Assembly: GCA_949152475.1 (NCBI GenBank) | Contig: OX424561.1 | Coordinates: forward strand, 26,406,481 to 26,470,480 | Length of the DNA: 64,000 nucleotides | From: Terebella lapidaria | Lineage: Eukaryota > Annelida > Polychaeta > Terebellida > Terebellidae | Reading direction: 5' to 3' | Part shown: positions 61,700 through 64,000 of the stretch, in pieces | Layout: the number at the start of each line of letters is the position of its first letter | Numbering within the stretch: position 1 is the first letter of the stretch | Notes under the pieces: model-generated | Seen by the model: only the letters and a program-made list of their open reading frames with translations | Database searches by the model: none | What the model was told of the DNA's origin: nothing | Position numbers and translations under genes: made by a program

Positions 61700-64000
61700 T
61701 CAGAACACACTGACAGCGGCCAGACATCTCCTATGTTCCATGTTTTGTGGCAAGTTCGTCCATTGGTTTGATTCAATGTCGTAAACTTCTCCGAGATTCA
61801 ACACCTTTCGAGCACCTCCCGTTTTGATCAGTCTGGACTTTCCTGTATTCAAAATATACACACGTCACCAATACAACCTGTTCAGTCTGGAACTGATCCA
61901 ATGTATATCTTTTTTGTCACATCGGTATCTTGCCGTATTCATAGTGAATCTACATACCCCCAAGTACGAATATTTTCCCAGCAGCAGCCACGCAGGAGAA
62001 GTGAGACCGAGGTTTCTGCATTTCAGACAACAGTGTCCACTGGTCAGAATCTGTATTGTAACTTTCAAGTGAACGCAGTCTAACTGCATCACAGAATCCC
62101 CCCAGTACGTATATCAAGCCATCTGAAACAAAAATACGGTAGGCCTACCATGATATTCTTGTTCCTAATATGAAGTATCAGCATTGTACATACATTACGA
62201 AATGGGTGTTACGAGTGTACATGTACATTTCCAGATAAATAGTGCTGCAATCCCCACATAATGCATTCTTATCATGTATCCATTGAAAAAGCGTCTGTAT
62301 TGCATGATTGCCCACCGTGTTGAACTGCAGACATGCAGGCCCTAGCCTCGTGCATCGAGGCCCGCCTCAGCCACAGTTCCATATCCTCATCCCATACGTA
62401 CACGTCCCTGGTCTGGCGGGCGTCAAAAGTCGACACCCCAAGCGAGCCTCCCAGCGAGTACAGGCGCCCGCGGCACACTACGGCAGCCATGTCCACTCGG
62501 TCGTGCTCCGCCGACGGCAGCATCTTCAGTGTCGACGTCGACACGTCAAAATCATCGGGTTGCGTGTCGTCACAAACTTCTTTGAAGACGATTTTCTGTG
62601 TGAATTCGCTGCAGAGAACGTAGAGCGTTCCAGATGAATCTTCGAAAGTCAACACACCTTTCTTCAAGACGCACTTGCGCACTGTCTGACTGATGGTGCT
62701 CTTGACCGTCCTTGGAATCGCAAGTGCTTGCCATTCATCGTTGATGGGATCGTACTCGGAAACGTCTTGATAAGTACTATCTCGGTAAGTATTCTCGATG
62801 TTGCAGAACTTCATAATGATGCAGATGAGTCGTCCACACAAAACAAAGGAGAACACGTAGGACGGAGTGACAGGTAGTGACTGGCATTGCTTCCATTCTA
62901 GAGTTCCCAGATTCAGCATCTCGACAGTGTTGTGTCTTGGGCAGAATAGTCTATCGAGTTGAATGATAACATTGTAACTAGGTTACTAGATAGTACTTTC
63001 AATGTGATTTCAAAAATTCTAGAACAAACATAATTGCGAAACAGTAAATCATTTATCCTGACCCCGTGCGTGCCTGCATGTAACCACCCGATATGAGTAG
63101 ACTTCGGATAGGCTGTCTTGCTACCAAGTCATTGTTCTTCAAGCCTCTTATGGTGTCGCAAAGTTCTGTCGAATGAGAACAGTTGTTGGAGAGAATTGTT
63201 ATTGGTGAAAAAACTTCAACCTTTAATTAACTGAATTTATTTTTAGATGATTTTGTTCGAATGTTCATCGTTTGGCAGCTACAACTTTACCGTCCGTGAG
63301 CAGTTCATCTTTTAAGAGTTCGTCAATCTCTGTCTGGCTCATGGTGTTCCATCGGATAGAAGACATAGCTTCCTTAAAGTCTGCTAGTCGTACTACGCTG
63401 TCTCGTCGGAACCAAGATAGCAGGCCTCGTGCCACGATAACTTCTCCCGTAGGACCTGTGTACGTAGTGGAGAGGATATCAACAGGCAAAATACACGTAT
63501 ATCGAGAAGTGGACGACTACAACTTACGTTAGCAGGCCTACTTCCAGGCATGATTCATGCGCAAAATCCCGTTGACGATAGACCTAAACGATCAAGTCAG
63601 CGATGAACAATGAGTCAATCACTTGATCTGGTGCACAATTCTTACCAAGATACAAATCATTCAACTTCAAGGTCCACGATATCAATTCCGGTGATAGATC
63701 AAGAAAGCTGTCAGTCTTTACGATATCAGGAAATCGCTGCTTGATCATCAGTAAACACTTGTCTACCAATTCTTCACAGCTGTACCTTGTTGCCAACTGC
63801 CACATATCTAGTGACAAGATTCAAGTAGGGCACCGCGTGTTACAGTCACATGAGATCATTTTAAATTGTAACGTACATGTATATTACTCCAATGACTGAT
63901 AAGTCTCAAAATCAAGAAGAAAAAAACCTTACCCAGACAATTGCTAATTTCTAGGTTTCGTGTGAGGTATCCCACACACAATTGTTTGACTAGTGACATC
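61700..64000 (-). CDS. BTB-BACK-kelch protein (KLHL-like), 5' part beyond window
   Basis: Minus-strand exons with AG/GT borders and continuous phase: >64000-63933, 63807-63646, 63455-63291, 63165-63063, 62977-62316, 62122-61958 and 61842-61700 (stop TGA at 61702-61700). The first two pieces give the end of BTB and the BACK domain (LCVGYLTRNLEISNCL, then DMWQLATRYSCEELVDKCLL). BACK continues with GEVIVARGLLSWFRRDSVVR and a linker. About five kelch repeats follow, including CRGRLYSLGG, DGLIYVLGG with YNTDSDQWTLLSEM, and GKIFVLGG with YDIESNQWTNLP. Such proteins are usually substrate adaptors of Cullin-3 ubiquitin ligases; the orthologue is not identifiable. The 62316-62977 exon start (acceptor after CCTAG) and the 63063 donor are inferred from phase. 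The ending at 61700 assumes no further exon. Confidence 0.85.

Overview
The window looks like a piece of a marine invertebrate chromosome. Genes are split by many introns with standard GT/AG ends. The flanks are AT-rich and full of ACATGTA-type words, (CCGT)n-type microsatellites, MITEs and minisatellites, while the coding exons are GC-richer. A cephalochordate (amphioxus-like) genome fits best in my judgement, but hemichordate, echinoderm, mollusc or brachiopod cannot be excluded from sequence alone.

Layout. (1) 142-22470 (+): the 3' 27 exons of a xanthine dehydrogenase family gene. They give one uninterrupted reading frame of 1105 codons plus stop covering the FAD and molybdenum domains; the iron-sulphur N-terminus lies left of the window. 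Its introns are loaded with mobile DNA: two broken Ty3/Gypsy elements (about 1024-3898 minus, 9536-14383 plus), a 1.1 kb terminal-inverted-repeat element (3967-5043), a hAT-type MITE with an 8-bp target duplication (5534-6011), a TA-flanked foldback (10431-11030) and an 18-bp minisatellite (15327-15725). (2) 22578-25488: a 2.9 kb element with about 49-bp inverted ends that each contain a perfect palindrome; its core is 324-bp and then about 147-bp tandem repeats. (3) 25.5-30.1 kb: gene-poor, with two blocks of a roughly 20-bp minisatellite. (4) 30131-31216 (-): an intronless class A GPCR. (5) 31.2-35 kb: gene-poor, with a perfect spacerless 80-bp palindrome at 33354-33433. (6) 35.1-46.1 kb: a pile of related repeat elements built from a 134-bp satellite that carries nuclear-receptor-type half-sites (a perfect DR1 plus extended half-sites), roughly 50 copies including the remote piece at 52-53.6 kb. 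(7) 46615-48539 and 54896-57979 (+): tandemly duplicated four-exon SAM methyltransferase genes; the first has an in-frame TAG in exon 1. Between and inside them are Harbinger-, TTAA- and TA-type MITEs and a MITE (56109-56847) made of arrayed 14-bp palindromes. (8) 58493-59876: another hairpin, microsatellite and tandem-repeat element of a different family. (9) 60614-61081: a possible membrane-protein fragment. (10) 61700->64000 (-): the 3' part of a BTB-BACK-kelch gene, with seven exons placed by splice phase.

The genes do not form a pathway; they are independent loci. The most unusual material is the XDH paralogue with a rebuilt active site and the several repeat elements made of palindromes or receptor half-sites.
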